Shown piece by piece: positions 1 through 7,016 of a stretch of DNA of 11,941 bases; within the stretch, counting starts at the first letter, position 1; every line of letters begins with the position of its first letter. Location of the stretch: NCBI GenBank assembly GCA_934096405.1, contig CAKOLW010000024.1:1-11941 (forward strand), read 5' to 3'. The notes below the pieces were generated by a model. The model saw only the letters and a program-made list of their open reading frames with translations, was not told where the DNA came from and did no database searches. A program made the translations under genes and the position numbers. Source of the stretch: an uncultured Bacilli bacterium. Lineage in GTDB: Bacteria; Bacillota_I; Bacilli_A; RF39; UBA660.

Positions 1-147
1 TTAGAACTAAAGAAAGAATATCATAATAAGACTAATGGAGTAATCTTATGTAGAAAAGATAATAAATGGTTAATAAAATATATAAATAGTGAAGAAATAA
101 GAATAAGAAGATTTATAACAAGTGATGAAAATATTTGTGAATGTTTA
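1..147 (+). repeat. Direct repeat, copy 1 (nuclease 3' region)
   Basis: This copy aligns without gaps to 947-1093. Differences lie at bases 4, 9, 21 and 30 only, and 31-147 (117 bases) is identical. The repeat probably extends beyond the left window edge. Confidence 0.93.
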
Positions 148-171
148 GGAGAAAGAAATGAACTATTATGA
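1..171 (+). CDS. DUF1016/YhcG-type PDDEXK nuclease, 3' end only (upstream tandem copy)
   Basis: The reading frame is open from base 1 and stops at TGA 169-171. It lacks its 5' part because the window begins inside it. The first 49 codons match the C-terminal region of the complete nuclease gene just downstream (its bases 947-1093) at 143 of 147 positions. Only one difference changes an amino acid (codon 2, Glu for Lys). After base 147 the match ends abruptly: this copy finishes with GERNELL, whereas the downstream copy finishes with IITNADYNE. The last 14 bases overlap the start of the next gene, and the AGGAG at 147-151 inside this tail is that gene's ribosome binding site. The catalytic part of this copy lies outside the window, so its integrity is unknown. 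Confidence 0.8.
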   Translation, partial: LELKKEYHNKTNGVILCRKDNKWLIKYINSEEIRIRRFITSDENICECLGERNELL

Positions 172-1123
172 TGAAATAAAAAATATATTAATAGACAATA
201 TAGTTGGAAGAAAAGTAAGAGAATATAAAAGTAATCAAAAAGATTTAGAAGGATACTATAATGTAGGCAAATTACTTATAGAAGCACAAGGTGGAGAAAC
301 AAGAGCTAAATATGGTAATCAACTTATTAAGGAATATTCTGAAAGATTAACAAGTGAACTTGGCAAAGGTTTTTCAACCAGAAGTTTAAAATATATGAGA
401 AAGTTTTATTTAGTTTGTCAAAAAGGGCAGCCATTGGCTGCCAAATTTAAGACTTTCAATATTACCTGGTCAAACATATGTGAAATATTAAAACTAAAAG
501 ATGAAAATGAGATAGAATATTACTTAAATATTTCAAATAAATTTAATCTAACAAAAAGGGAATTAAGAAACAAGATTAAATTCAAAGAATATGATAGGCT
601 TGATAATGAAGTAAAAGAAAAATTATTTAAACAAGAAGTAGTACCAATTAAAGATACAATACCTAATCCAGTAGCACTAAGTGGTTTAAAGTTTAAAGAA
701 AAATTAACTGAAAAAATACTTCAAAAATATATAGATGAAAATCCAGTTGAATTTTGTAAGTCATTAGGTGAAGGTTATTCTTACATTGATAGTCAGTATA
801 AAATTAAAATAGGTACTAACTATAATTACATTGATGTATTGTTGTTTAATTACATATCTAATTCTTTTGTAGTAGTAGAACTAAAAATAACTGAATTAAA
901 GAAGGAACATATAGGTCAGATAGAAACATATATGAATTATATAGATTTAAAACTCAAGAAAGAATACCATAATAAAACTAATGGAGTAATCTTATGTAGA
1001 AAAGATAATAAATGGTTAATAAAATATATAAATAGTGAAGAAATAAGAATAAGAAGATTTATAACAAGTGATGAAAATATTTGTGAATGTTTAATTATAA
1101 CAAATGCTGATTATAACGAGTAA
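158..1123 (+). CDS. DUF1016/YhcG-type PDDEXK nuclease domain protein, complete
   Basis: The protein has 321 residues, with ATG at 158 and the RBS AGGAG at 147-151. The N-terminal half (about residues 5-145) matches the DUF1016 N-terminal helical domain, recognisable from YYNVGKLLIEAQ and the stretch YGNQLIKEYSERL. The C-terminal half (about 175-315) is the PDDEXK nuclease fold: the likely catalytic set is D226 (in YIDVLLF), E241 and K243 (in VELKI) and Q254 (in GQIETYMNYID). All of these are present, so the domain looks active. The family is widespread, patchily distributed and often found in accessory or defence-type neighbourhoods; its cellular role is poorly defined, and DNA cleavage is inferred from the fold. 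It follows and overlaps a near-identical 3' copy, so it is one member of a tandem pair. No transposase or modification gene is visible beside it. The alternative is a solitary nuclease of unknown function. Confidence 0.9.
   Translation: MNYYDEIKNILIDNIVGRKVREYKSNQKDLEGYYNVGKLLIEAQGGETRAKYGNQLIKEYSERLTSELGKGFSTRSLKYMRKFYLVCQKGQPLAAKFKTFNITWSNICEILKLKDENEIEYYLNISNKFNLTKRELRNKIKFKEYDRLDNEVKEKLFKQEVVPIKDTIPNPVALSGLKFKEKLTEKILQKYIDENPVEFCKSLGEGYSYIDSQYKIKIGTNYNYIDVLLFNYISNSFVVVELKITELKKEHIGQIETYMNYIDLKLKKEYHNKTNGVILCRKDNKWLIKYINSEEIRIRRFITSDENICECLIITNADYNE
426..442 (+). repeat. GC-rich perfect inverted repeat inside the nuclease gene
   Basis: GGCAGCC-ATT-GGCTGCC is a 7-bp perfect stem with a 3-base loop in otherwise very AT-rich coding sequence. 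It encodes residues around QPLAAK of the DUF1016 N-terminal domain. No T-run follows, so it is not a terminator. It may be incidental to the codons, or a structure in the mRNA. Confidence 0.7.
947..1093 (+). repeat. Direct repeat, copy 2 (nuclease 3' region)
   Basis: This is the partner of 1-147, in the same orientation and the same reading frame, 946 bases apart. The spacing is about one gene length, as expected for a tandem gene duplication. Confidence 0.93.
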
Positions 1124-1134
1124 ATTAATTTACT
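1119..1134. repeat. 16-bp perfect palindrome at the nuclease stop codon
   Basis: AGTAAATTAATTTACT reads the same on both strands. It contains the TAA stop (1121-1123) and covers the proposed -35 of the cca promoter. It has no T-run after it, and its centre cannot form a loop without unpairing, so it is a weak terminator candidate. It could be a protein-binding palindrome or chance in AT-rich DNA. Confidence 0.5.
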
Positions 1135-1157
1135 TTATTGGTTAAAAATGATAAAAT
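1129..1157 (+). promoter_or_regulatory. Candidate extended -10 promoter for cca-dnaD-nth
   Basis: The elements are TTTACT (1129-1134), a 17-base spacer, and TAAAAT (1152-1157) preceded by TG at 1149-1150, an extended -10. The start point would fall near 1163-1165, giving a very short leader that begins almost at the RBS. The same TGaTAAAAT arrangement recurs at 11839-11847. AT-rich sequence yields such matches by chance, so this is tentative. Confidence 0.4.
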
Positions 1158-1163
1158 ATTGTT

Positions 1164-1170
1164 AGGAGGA
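1164..1170 (+). promoter_or_regulatory. cca: RBS that decides the cca start
   Basis: AGGAGGA lies 12 bases before ATG 1183. The upstream in-frame TTG at 1138 has no RBS and would place this Shine-Dalgarno sequence inside the coding region, so ATG 1183 is preferred although the spacing is a little long. Confidence 0.65.
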
Positions 1171-1182
1171 AAGCCTAAATAT

Positions 1183-2256
1183 ATGGAAGAATATTTAAGT
1201 ATTTTAAATAAAATAGAAGATAATGGTTTTGTAGCTTATATAGTTGGTGGTTATGTACGTGATAAACTTTTAAATAGAGAAAGTAAAGATGTTGATATTA
1301 TAACAAATGCAACTCCTAAAGATTTAAGTCATATTTTTGATAATATATTATTATTTGAAGAATATGGCGCTGTTAAATTAAAATTAAATAATAATTTAAT
1401 AGATATTACTACATTTAGAATTGAATTATCTTATAAAAATGGCAAACCAGATGAAATAGTTTATACCAATAGTTTGGAAGAAGATATAAAAAGAAGAGAT
1501 TTTACTATTAATACAATATGTATAAATAGTGATGGAAAAATAGTAGATATTATAGATGGAATAAATGATTTAAATAATAAATTAATTAAAACGGTTAGAA
1601 ATGCATCTGTTGAATTTAATGAGGATCCATCTAGATTAATAAGAGCTTTAAGATTTATGAGTACTTTAGACTTTAAATTAGATCAAGATATAATAGATTT
1701 TATTGTTAAAAATAAAGAACTATTTAAACTTATAAATTCATCAAAGAAGAAAGAAGAACTTGATAAATTATTTTCTACAAAGAAAGTCACTAAATTTATG
1801 AATTTTATAAAGGATTATGGTTTAGAAGAGTATATTGGAATCAGAGTAAATGAATATAAAGAAACTTCATATGTAATAGGCGCTTGGAGTCAAATTGAAA
1901 CAAGTGATATTAATTTTACAAAATTAGAATTAGAACAAATTTCCAGTGTAAGAAAACTATTAAATAAGAAAAAAATTACAAAAAAAGATATATATAAAAA
2001 TGGTATTTACATAAGTTTAGTAGCAGCTGATATAATGGAAATTGATTCAAATATTATTAATGAAGTTTATACTAATTTACCTATTAAAAGTATAAGTGAA
2101 ATAAATATATCAAGTGAAGAAATATTAGATATCTTAAAAATTGAGCCGGGAAAAAGAGTAGGAGTTACATTAAAAATATTGGAAAATTTAATATTAGAAG
2201 GTAAACTTAATAATACTAATGAAGATATAAGAAAAAAATTAATTGAATTGAGGTGA
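1183..2256 (+). CDS. cca: CCA tRNA nucleotidyltransferase (class II)
   Basis: The protein has 357 residues from ATG 1183. It adds or repairs the 3'-CCA end of tRNAs from CTP and ATP in the cytoplasm. The class II nucleotidyltransferase head is clear: GGYVRD at 22-27, the metal-binding pair D36 and D38 in KDVDII, RRDFTIN at 104-110, and the nucleotide-selecting EDPSRLIRALRF motif at 147-158. The C-terminal half is the helical tRNA-binding body, more divergent and lysine-rich. It is shorter than the roughly 400-residue Bacillus enzyme. It ends at TGA 2254-2256, only five bases before dnaD, and this stop lies within the dnaD ribosome binding site, so the two are probably translationally coupled. 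A poly(A) polymerase of the same superfamily cannot be fully excluded from sequence alone, but a Bacillota genome normally carries this protein as its CCA enzyme. Confidence 0.9.
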   Translation: MEEYLSILNKIEDNGFVAYIVGGYVRDKLLNRESKDVDIITNATPKDLSHIFDNILLFEEYGAVKLKLNNNLIDITTFRIELSYKNGKPDEIVYTNSLEEDIKRRDFTINTICINSDGKIVDIIDGINDLNNKLIKTVRNASVEFNEDPSRLIRALRFMSTLDFKLDQDIIDFIVKNKELFKLINSSKKKEELDKLFSTKKVTKFMNFIKDYGLEEYIGIRVNEYKETSYVIGAWSQIETSDINFTKLELEQISSVRKLLNKKKITKKDIYKNGIYISLVAADIMEIDSNIINEVYTNLPIKSISEINISSEEILDILKIEPGKRVGVTLKILENLILEGKLNNTNEDIRKKLIELR

Positions 2257-2258
2257 TC
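2251..2258 (+). promoter_or_regulatory. dnaD: Extended RBS that decides the dnaD start
   Basis: AGGTGATC is complementary to the conserved 16S 3' end (GATCACCT). It sits 3 bases before ATG 2262. The GTG at 2253 lies inside this element and should not be taken as the start, although it is in frame. Confidence 0.8.
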
Positions 2259-2261
2259 AAA

Positions 2262-2861
2262 ATGGAAGATAAAAAGAAATTATATTTAGAAAAAAGTTTT
2301 GTTATTAATCCTAATGTATTAAGAAATATTAAAAGTCTAAATATTAATTTAAATGAGTTTTTGTTAATTATATATTTTATTAATATAGGTAATGTTTTAG
2401 ATTTAGATACTATTGAAAATACGATAGGATTAAATTCCGAAGAAGCTTTAAATACTTATAGTGAATTATTGAAAAAAGGATTAATAAATACAGTTGTAAC
2501 TAAAGAAAATGGAAAAGTGAATGAAAGTATATGTTTAGATATGTTTTATGATAAATTGATAATGTCTGAAAAAGAAGAGAAGAATAAATCTAAAGATATA
2601 TTTGAATGTTTTGAGAATGAATTTGGAAGAAGCTTAAGTCCGATAGAATATGAAACTATAAATAATTGGATTAATAATGGAATTAGTGAGGAAACTATTA
2701 AAGGTGCTTTAAAAGAATCAGTTATAAATGGTGTTTCTAATTTGAGATATATAGATAAAATAATATATGAGTGGACTAAGAAAGGAAATAAAACTAGTTC
2801 TGAAGAAGAGTTTAAACCATTATTCGACTATAATTGGTTAGAAGATGATAATTATGAATAA
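2262..2861 (+). CDS. dnaD: DnaD-like replication initiation protein
   Basis: The protein has 199 residues. DnaD acts in Bacillota replication initiation and restart, helping load the helicase after DnaA or PriA. Residues about 1-95 look like the DDBH1 winged-helix oligomerisation domain. Residues about 113-175 form the DDBH2 (DnaB_2) domain, with the helical pattern SPIEYETINNWINNGIS and the diagnostic Y-x3-I-x3-W motif at 163-171 (YIDKIIYEW), which is implicated in DNA binding. A short acidic tail ends the protein. The charged linker at about 101-112 (KEEKNKSK) separates the two domains. The gene lies between cca and nth in one operon, and its 3' end overlaps the nth start. The dnaD-nth pairing is a conserved Bacillota neighbourhood, which supports DnaD over a phage DnaD-like replication protein. 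Confidence 0.88.
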   Translation: MEDKKKLYLEKSFVINPNVLRNIKSLNINLNEFLLIIYFINIGNVLDLDTIENTIGLNSEEALNTYSELLKKGLINTVVTKENGKVNESICLDMFYDKLIMSEKEEKNKSKDIFECFENEFGRSLSPIEYETINNWINNGISEETIKGALKESVINGVSNLRYIDKIIYEWTKKGNKTSSEEEFKPLFDYNWLEDDNYE

Positions 2862-3471
2862 GTCAACTTTTATTTTAAGTAAGTTAGATAAAATAATACC
2901 TGAGCCTAGATGTGAGTTGTTATATAATAAGGATTATGAATTGCTGTTAGCCACTATGTTAAGTGCGCAGACTACAGATAAAAGGGTAAATATGGTAACT
3001 GAGCCGTTATTTAAAAAATATGATAGTTTAGATAAACTTAATGAACTTAGTTTAAATGAAATTGAAAACGAAATTAAAACTATAGGAATGTATAAGCAAA
3101 AAGCTAAGTATTTTAAATCTATAGTTAGTGATTTAATTAAACTAGGTGGATATGTTCCGAATGATAGAGATATATTATTAAAATTAGATGGTGTGGGTAG
3201 GAAGACTATTAATGTTGTATTATCTAATTTGTATAGTGAACCTTGTATAGCAGTTGATACACATGTTGAAAGAGTATCTAAAAGATTAGGATTAGCTACA
3301 TTAGATGATGATGTTCTAACTGTTGAAAATAAACTTATGAAAACTTTTCCTAAAAATAATTGGAGTAGACTACATCATCAATTAGTTTTATTTGGTAGAT
3401 ATAGGTGTAAAGCCAAAAATCCTATGTGTGAAGATTGTCCTTTTATAAAAATTTGTAATTATAAAAAGTAA
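2854..3471 (+). CDS. nth: Endonuclease III (DNA glycosylase/AP lyase)
   Basis: The protein has 205 residues from ATG 2854. It removes oxidised pyrimidines and cuts at abasic sites in base-excision repair. The helix-hairpin-helix is LDGVGRKT, with catalytic lysine K117 (usual place K120 in E. coli). The catalytic aspartate is D135 in VDTHV. The [4Fe-4S] cluster ligands are complete in the classic C-x6-C-x2-C-x5-C spacing: C185, C192, C195 and C201. The length fits the family. An in-frame ATG at 2845 exists. I prefer 2854 because AGATGAT at 2844-2850 then stands at nearly the same distance as the AGGTGAT elements of dnaD, recU and dnaK. The gene overlaps the end of dnaD by 8 bases and is the last gene of the operon, followed by a terminator. 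Confidence 0.95.
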   Translation: MNKSTFILSKLDKIIPEPRCELLYNKDYELLLATMLSAQTTDKRVNMVTEPLFKKYDSLDKLNELSLNEIENEIKTIGMYKQKAKYFKSIVSDLIKLGGYVPNDRDILLKLDGVGRKTINVVLSNLYSEPCIAVDTHVERVSKRLGLATLDDDVLTVENKLMKTFPKNNWSRLHHQLVLFGRYRCKAKNPMCEDCPFIKICNYKK

Positions 3472-3548
3472 TAGTTTAATAAAATTATTTCTATAGTTTA
3501 ACATTAATGATTTGTGATTAAGTATTATTTTAGTAAAAAATTGTAATT

Positions 3549-3576
3549 AATGTGAAGTTTATTCTTCACATTTTTT
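3549..3576 (+). terminator. Intrinsic terminator of cca-dnaD-nth
   Basis: The stem is TGTGAAG (3551-3557) with CTTCACA (3564-3570), extendable by AA/TT, with a 6-base loop and six T at 3571-3576. The bases 3472-3548 before it hold no gene or other element that I can see. Confidence 0.85.
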
Positions 3577-3581
3577 AATAT

Positions 3582-3607
3582 AAAAAAATCCTATAAATAG
3601 GATTTTA
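3582..3607 (-). terminator. Intrinsic terminator of recU-ponA
   Basis: Read on the minus strand, the stem AATCCTA/TAGGATT (3598-3604 with 3587-3593) has a 4-base loop and is followed by a run of T from the A-run at 3582-3588. The hairpin begins at the ponA stop codon (3605-3607). It is separated from the plus-strand terminator by only a few bases, so the two convergent operons end back to back. Confidence 0.8.
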
Positions 3608-6448
3608 TTTAACATGTACATATCTAGTTTCTGTATAAGGAGTACCTAAATAATTTATTTTATAAACTACTTCATAACTTCCTTCTTTAGAATTATCTAT
3701 TTTAGATGTTTCTTTACAAGAATTTGTACAATCTCTAATTGTTACTTTAATATCATCTTTATTTATTGTGTCTGTTATGTCTTTTCCATTCACGATAAAT
3801 TTGATTGTTTTAGCACCCATATCAGCAATAGTATCACCAATTTCATATGTAGGGTTAATTATTGTTTTATCTTTAACTGCTACAGCTTGAAGTTCAATTT
3901 TAAATGTAGTACTTGTACCAGTAAGTTCTACTGTGACACCATTACTTGCATTATTTTTAAATATTGAATATGCAGATTTTACTACAATTGAATCATAATT
4001 ATCAGTATTTTTAACTGTATAGTTAGTATCTTTTGTAAATCCAACATATTTTAGGTCACTTCCACTTTTTAAATATATGTCATAACCAAAATCTCCAATG
4101 ACAGCTTTGTTATAATCTAGACGTCTTTGTAAATATTTTTCTGCCCATTGTTTATATCCAGAAGTAAAGTATTCTTTTAAGTATGTTTCATTTACTGCAT
4201 CAGGTGTAGGGGCGGCATTCCATGTAACTTTAGCACTATTAGTGTCTTCAATTACTTTTACATTAGATGGGTCTGTTAGTTTACTATATCTAGTAGAAAC
4301 TTCTGTAGGTTCAGTTCCACTTATAAATAAATGTGTTTCAACTATGTCGGAAGGAGTATATTCACTAGCAAGTCTTGCAGGTATTGTTTCAAGTTCTACT
4401 TTTGCACTTGTTATACCTTTAGGAGTAGAAAATGTACTACCTGTATTTAATATGTTTCTAGTTAACATTCCTTGAATAATATTTCTTTGTGTTGATGCAG
4501 CTCCCATTGTAGTATAGTGATCTTTATCTAATTCATCATATCCATACCAAAATGAGATAGTATAATCAGGGTTATAAGTTGCTACCCATGAGTCTTGTAT
4601 AATATCTGCATAAATTCCTTCATCTCTTAATCTTTGTGGATCATAACTACTTGTACCTGTTTTAGTTGCTACTTGTGTACCACTTACATAAGCTTGTCCT
4701 GGAGTAACATTAAATAATATATTTGTTATTAGATATGCTGTGGTTTCTTTCATGACTCTTTCTCTAGTATAAGAGTTTTCTATAGTTTCACCAGTTTCTT
4801 TATTTACTATTTTATTTACAGAATATGCTTTTGTATAATATCCTCCATTAGCAAATGCTGCATAGGCACTAGCTAGTTCTACAGGATTAGTTCCTTCAAA
4901 AGCACCTATACTTGAAGATTCATGAATTTTACCATTATCATTACCTGGGGTAATTCCTAAACTTTGAGCAAAATTCCATTTTTGATCATTAGTAGTTGCT
5001 TGAAATGCTTGAAGAGCACATGTATTCATTGATTTAGATAATGCTTTCTTCATTGTTACAATTCCTTCATATTGACTATTCCAGTTATTTAAAACTCCAC
5101 CTTTAGTATATTTAGTTTCTTCATCAAATAGGGGACTATAAGTAGACCAATTTAAATATTCTATTGCTGGGCCGTAATCCAATATTGGTTTGATAGTTGA
5201 TCCAGGGTGTCTTTTTATCATAGTAGCATAGTTAAAACTTCTTTCTCCAGTTTTATTTCTTCCTGTTCCAACTGCTAGTAGAGCTCCATTTTTATTGTCT
5301 ACTACTGCAACACTTAATTGAATGTAATCATCTTTAAATGTATATTCATAAGTTCCGTCATATATATTGTTTATAACTTTTTGTTTATTTCTATCTAAAT
5401 TAGTATATATTTCTAATGGTACTTTATATGGATCTATATCATATTTATTAATTATTTCTTCTATTACAGTATCTACATATCCTTGATATTCATTAACTGT
5501 ACTAGTATTTTCTACTAGCATATCTTTAACATTAAGGCTTTTTGCTATTTCACATTCTTCTTCATTAATATATCCATGTCTTTTCATTAAGTTTAATACT
5601 TGATTACGTCTTGCTTGAGCAGCTTCTGGGTAGTTATATGGATCATAACTACTTGGTGCTTGGAATAATCCAGCGATTAATGCAGCTTCACTAAGACTTA
5701 AATCTTTAGCACTTTTACCAAAATATGTTTTACTAGCTTGTTCTACACCAAATGACTGGTTACCTAAAAATTCACTATTTAAATATAATTCCAATATATC
5801 TTGTTTTGTATAATTCTTTTCTATTTCAAATACTGCCAAATATATGTCAGTAAATTTTCTTATTATACCCTTTATACCAGTACTTGTAGTATCTGTTAAT
5901 GAGTTTTTACTTACTTGCATTGTTAGAGTAGAAGCACCACCTGCATCACTATGCCCTAGTAATTGTCCTATACTAGCTTTTATAAATCTTGCTAGGTCAA
6001 CACCATTATGTTGAAAGAATCTTGAGTCTTCTGTAGCTACTACTGCATCTATTAAGTCTTCTGGTAATTCCTCGTAAGTAAGTTTTATTCTTCTTTCTAC
6101 AACATCATTTCCAACATTCATACCAAGTGTATAAAACTCTTCATTATTTATATCATAGAATGTACTAGATTCCTTAGAAAACAATTTGTCTTCATCAAAC
6201 TTTGGCGCTTTAATAACTATATATGCTGCGAATGCCCCAACAGATAAGATCATCAGTATTGCTAAAGCAGTTATAACACATAGAATTATATAACCAATTC
6301 TTCGCTTCTTCTTTTCTTTTTCTGGTTTTGGCACTTTAGGTACTTTTTCTTTTTTAACTTTACTTTTTTTCTCTTTTAAAGTAGCTTTAAACTTATCTTT
6401 CTTATTTCTTATCTTATTAAAAGATATCTTACTTTTTAAACTTGCCAT
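3605..6448 (-). CDS. ponA: Bifunctional class A penicillin-binding protein (PBP1A type)
   Basis: The protein has 947 residues. It polymerises lipid II and cross-links peptidoglycan at the outer face of the membrane. Order: a very basic cytoplasmic tail (1-50, lysine-rich), one membrane anchor at about 52-79, a glycosyltransferase-51 domain with the catalytic glutamate E140 in ATEDSRFF, then the transpeptidase with S417-T-I-K420, S473-M-N475 and K596-T-G-T. After about residue 680 come extra modules: an Fn3-like domain (about 725-815) interrupted by a roughly 35-residue helical, charged insert (about 755-787), and a terminal Ig-like domain (about 860-947) with a C907-x3-C911 pair. All catalytic motifs are intact. 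RBS AAGGAG is at 6460-6465. It lies 2 bases after recU, the pairing known in Bacillus. Confidence 0.95.
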   Translation of the reverse strand: MASLKSKISFNKIRNKKDKFKATLKEKKSKVKKEKVPKVPKPEKEKKKRRIGYIILCVITALAILMILSVGAFAAYIVIKAPKFDEDKLFSKESSTFYDINNEEFYTLGMNVGNDVVERRIKLTYEELPEDLIDAVVATEDSRFFQHNGVDLARFIKASIGQLLGHSDAGGASTLTMQVSKNSLTDTTSTGIKGIIRKFTDIYLAVFEIEKNYTKQDILELYLNSEFLGNQSFGVEQASKTYFGKSAKDLSLSEAALIAGLFQAPSSYDPYNYPEAAQARRNQVLNLMKRHGYINEEECEIAKSLNVKDMLVENTSTVNEYQGYVDTVIEEIINKYDIDPYKVPLEIYTNLDRNKQKVINNIYDGTYEYTFKDDYIQLSVAVVDNKNGALLAVGTGRNKTGERSFNYATMIKRHPGSTIKPILDYGPAIEYLNWSTYSPLFDEETKYTKGGVLNNWNSQYEGIVTMKKALSKSMNTCALQAFQATTNDQKWNFAQSLGITPGNDNGKIHESSSIGAFEGTNPVELASAYAAFANGGYYTKAYSVNKIVNKETGETIENSYTRERVMKETTAYLITNILFNVTPGQAYVSGTQVATKTGTSSYDPQRLRDEGIYADIIQDSWVATYNPDYTISFWYGYDELDKDHYTTMGAASTQRNIIQGMLTRNILNTGSTFSTPKGITSAKVELETIPARLASEYTPSDIVETHLFISGTEPTEVSTRYSKLTDPSNVKVIEDTNSAKVTWNAAPTPDAVNETYLKEYFTSGYKQWAEKYLQRRLDYNKAVIGDFGYDIYLKSGSDLKYVGFTKDTNYTVKNTDNYDSIVVKSAYSIFKNNASNGVTVELTGTSTTFKIELQAVAVKDKTIINPTYEIGDTIADMGAKTIKFIVNGKDITDTINKDDIKVTIRDCTNSCKETSKIDNSKEGSYEVVYKINYLGTPYTETRYVHVK

Positions 6449-6450
6449 TT

Positions 6451-6999
6451 TTATCTTATCTCCTTAAAATAAACTTTTTCTACTGTTTTAATATAATCTA
6501 ACCTTGGAATGTATCCTTCATTAATAATATGTCCTTTATTTTCTATTATATCAAATGGAATACTTTTTCTAGAAGTAGAATTTATAAAATCTATTAAGTC
6601 TTTACCATCTAATAAATAGAACTTATTATTCATAAATATTATTAAGAATACTATACCGCCATGCCTTAGTATGTTTTTTATATGAGTAATTTGATGTTCT
6701 TTTATATTGCTTAGTGGAAATGCAGTTTTATTTTTGCATTCTTTAGCATCAAATTCTATATATTTTCCTTTATATATACCATTATAGTCAAGTGTACTAG
6801 TTTCACTAAATACAGCTTTATTTATCATAGTAGTTTCTCTAGAACGATAACTTACATTTAATACCTTAATAGGAGTAGGCTTTTTGTATATTATTGCTAT
6901 ATCCTTATTTAAGTAATATGTGTTAGTTTCATTTATTATATGTTCTAGAAACATACCACGATTACTATATGATACATTTCTTTTAAATTTTATAGGCAT
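6451..6999 (-). CDS. recU: Holliday junction resolvase RecU
   Basis: The protein has 182 residues from ATG 6999. It cuts four-way DNA junctions in recombination and chromosome segregation; Bacilli and Mollicutes use it where many other bacteria use RuvC. The N-terminal NRGMFLEHIINETN signature is present at 13-26. The PDDEXK-type active site reads D71 (LDYNG), E82 and K86 (IEFDAKEC), followed by the family stretch KTAFPLSNIKEHQ. The length is close to the usual 170-210. The start is chosen because AGGTGATT (7003-7010) is its RBS; the in-frame GTG at 7008 lies inside that RBS. It is the first gene of the recU-ponA operon. The divergent position next to hrcA is not the Bacillus arrangement as I recall it. 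Confidence 0.93.
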   Translation of the reverse strand: MPIKFKRNVSYSNRGMFLEHIINETNTYYLNKDIAIIYKKPTPIKVLNVSYRSRETTMINKAVFSETSTLDYNGIYKGKYIEFDAKECKNKTAFPLSNIKEHQITHIKNILRHGGIVFLIIFMNNKFYLLDGKDLIDFINSTSRKSIPFDIIENKGHIINEGYIPRLDYIKTVEKVYFKEIR

Positions 7000-7002
7000 A
7001 CT

Positions 7003-7010
7003 AATCACCT
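7003..7010 (-). promoter_or_regulatory. recU: Extended RBS that decides the recU start
   Basis: On the minus strand AGGTGATT stands three bases before ATG 6999, with the same geometry as at dnaD and dnaK. Confidence 0.8.
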
Positions 7011-7016
7011 GGATTA

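Noticed and set aside
1..1123. Restriction-modification or toxin-antitoxin locus around the nuclease
   Set aside because: No methyltransferase, specificity subunit, toxin or antitoxin gene is present in the window. Only the nuclease copies are seen.
1138..1182. Upstream TTG start for cca
   Set aside because: It has no RBS, it would bury the AGGAGGA element inside the gene, and the family start fits ATG 1183.
4242..4475. Plus-strand open frame inside ponA
   Set aside because: It is antisense to the transpeptidase C-terminal modules, with no RBS or recognisable protein. It is a shadow of the real gene.
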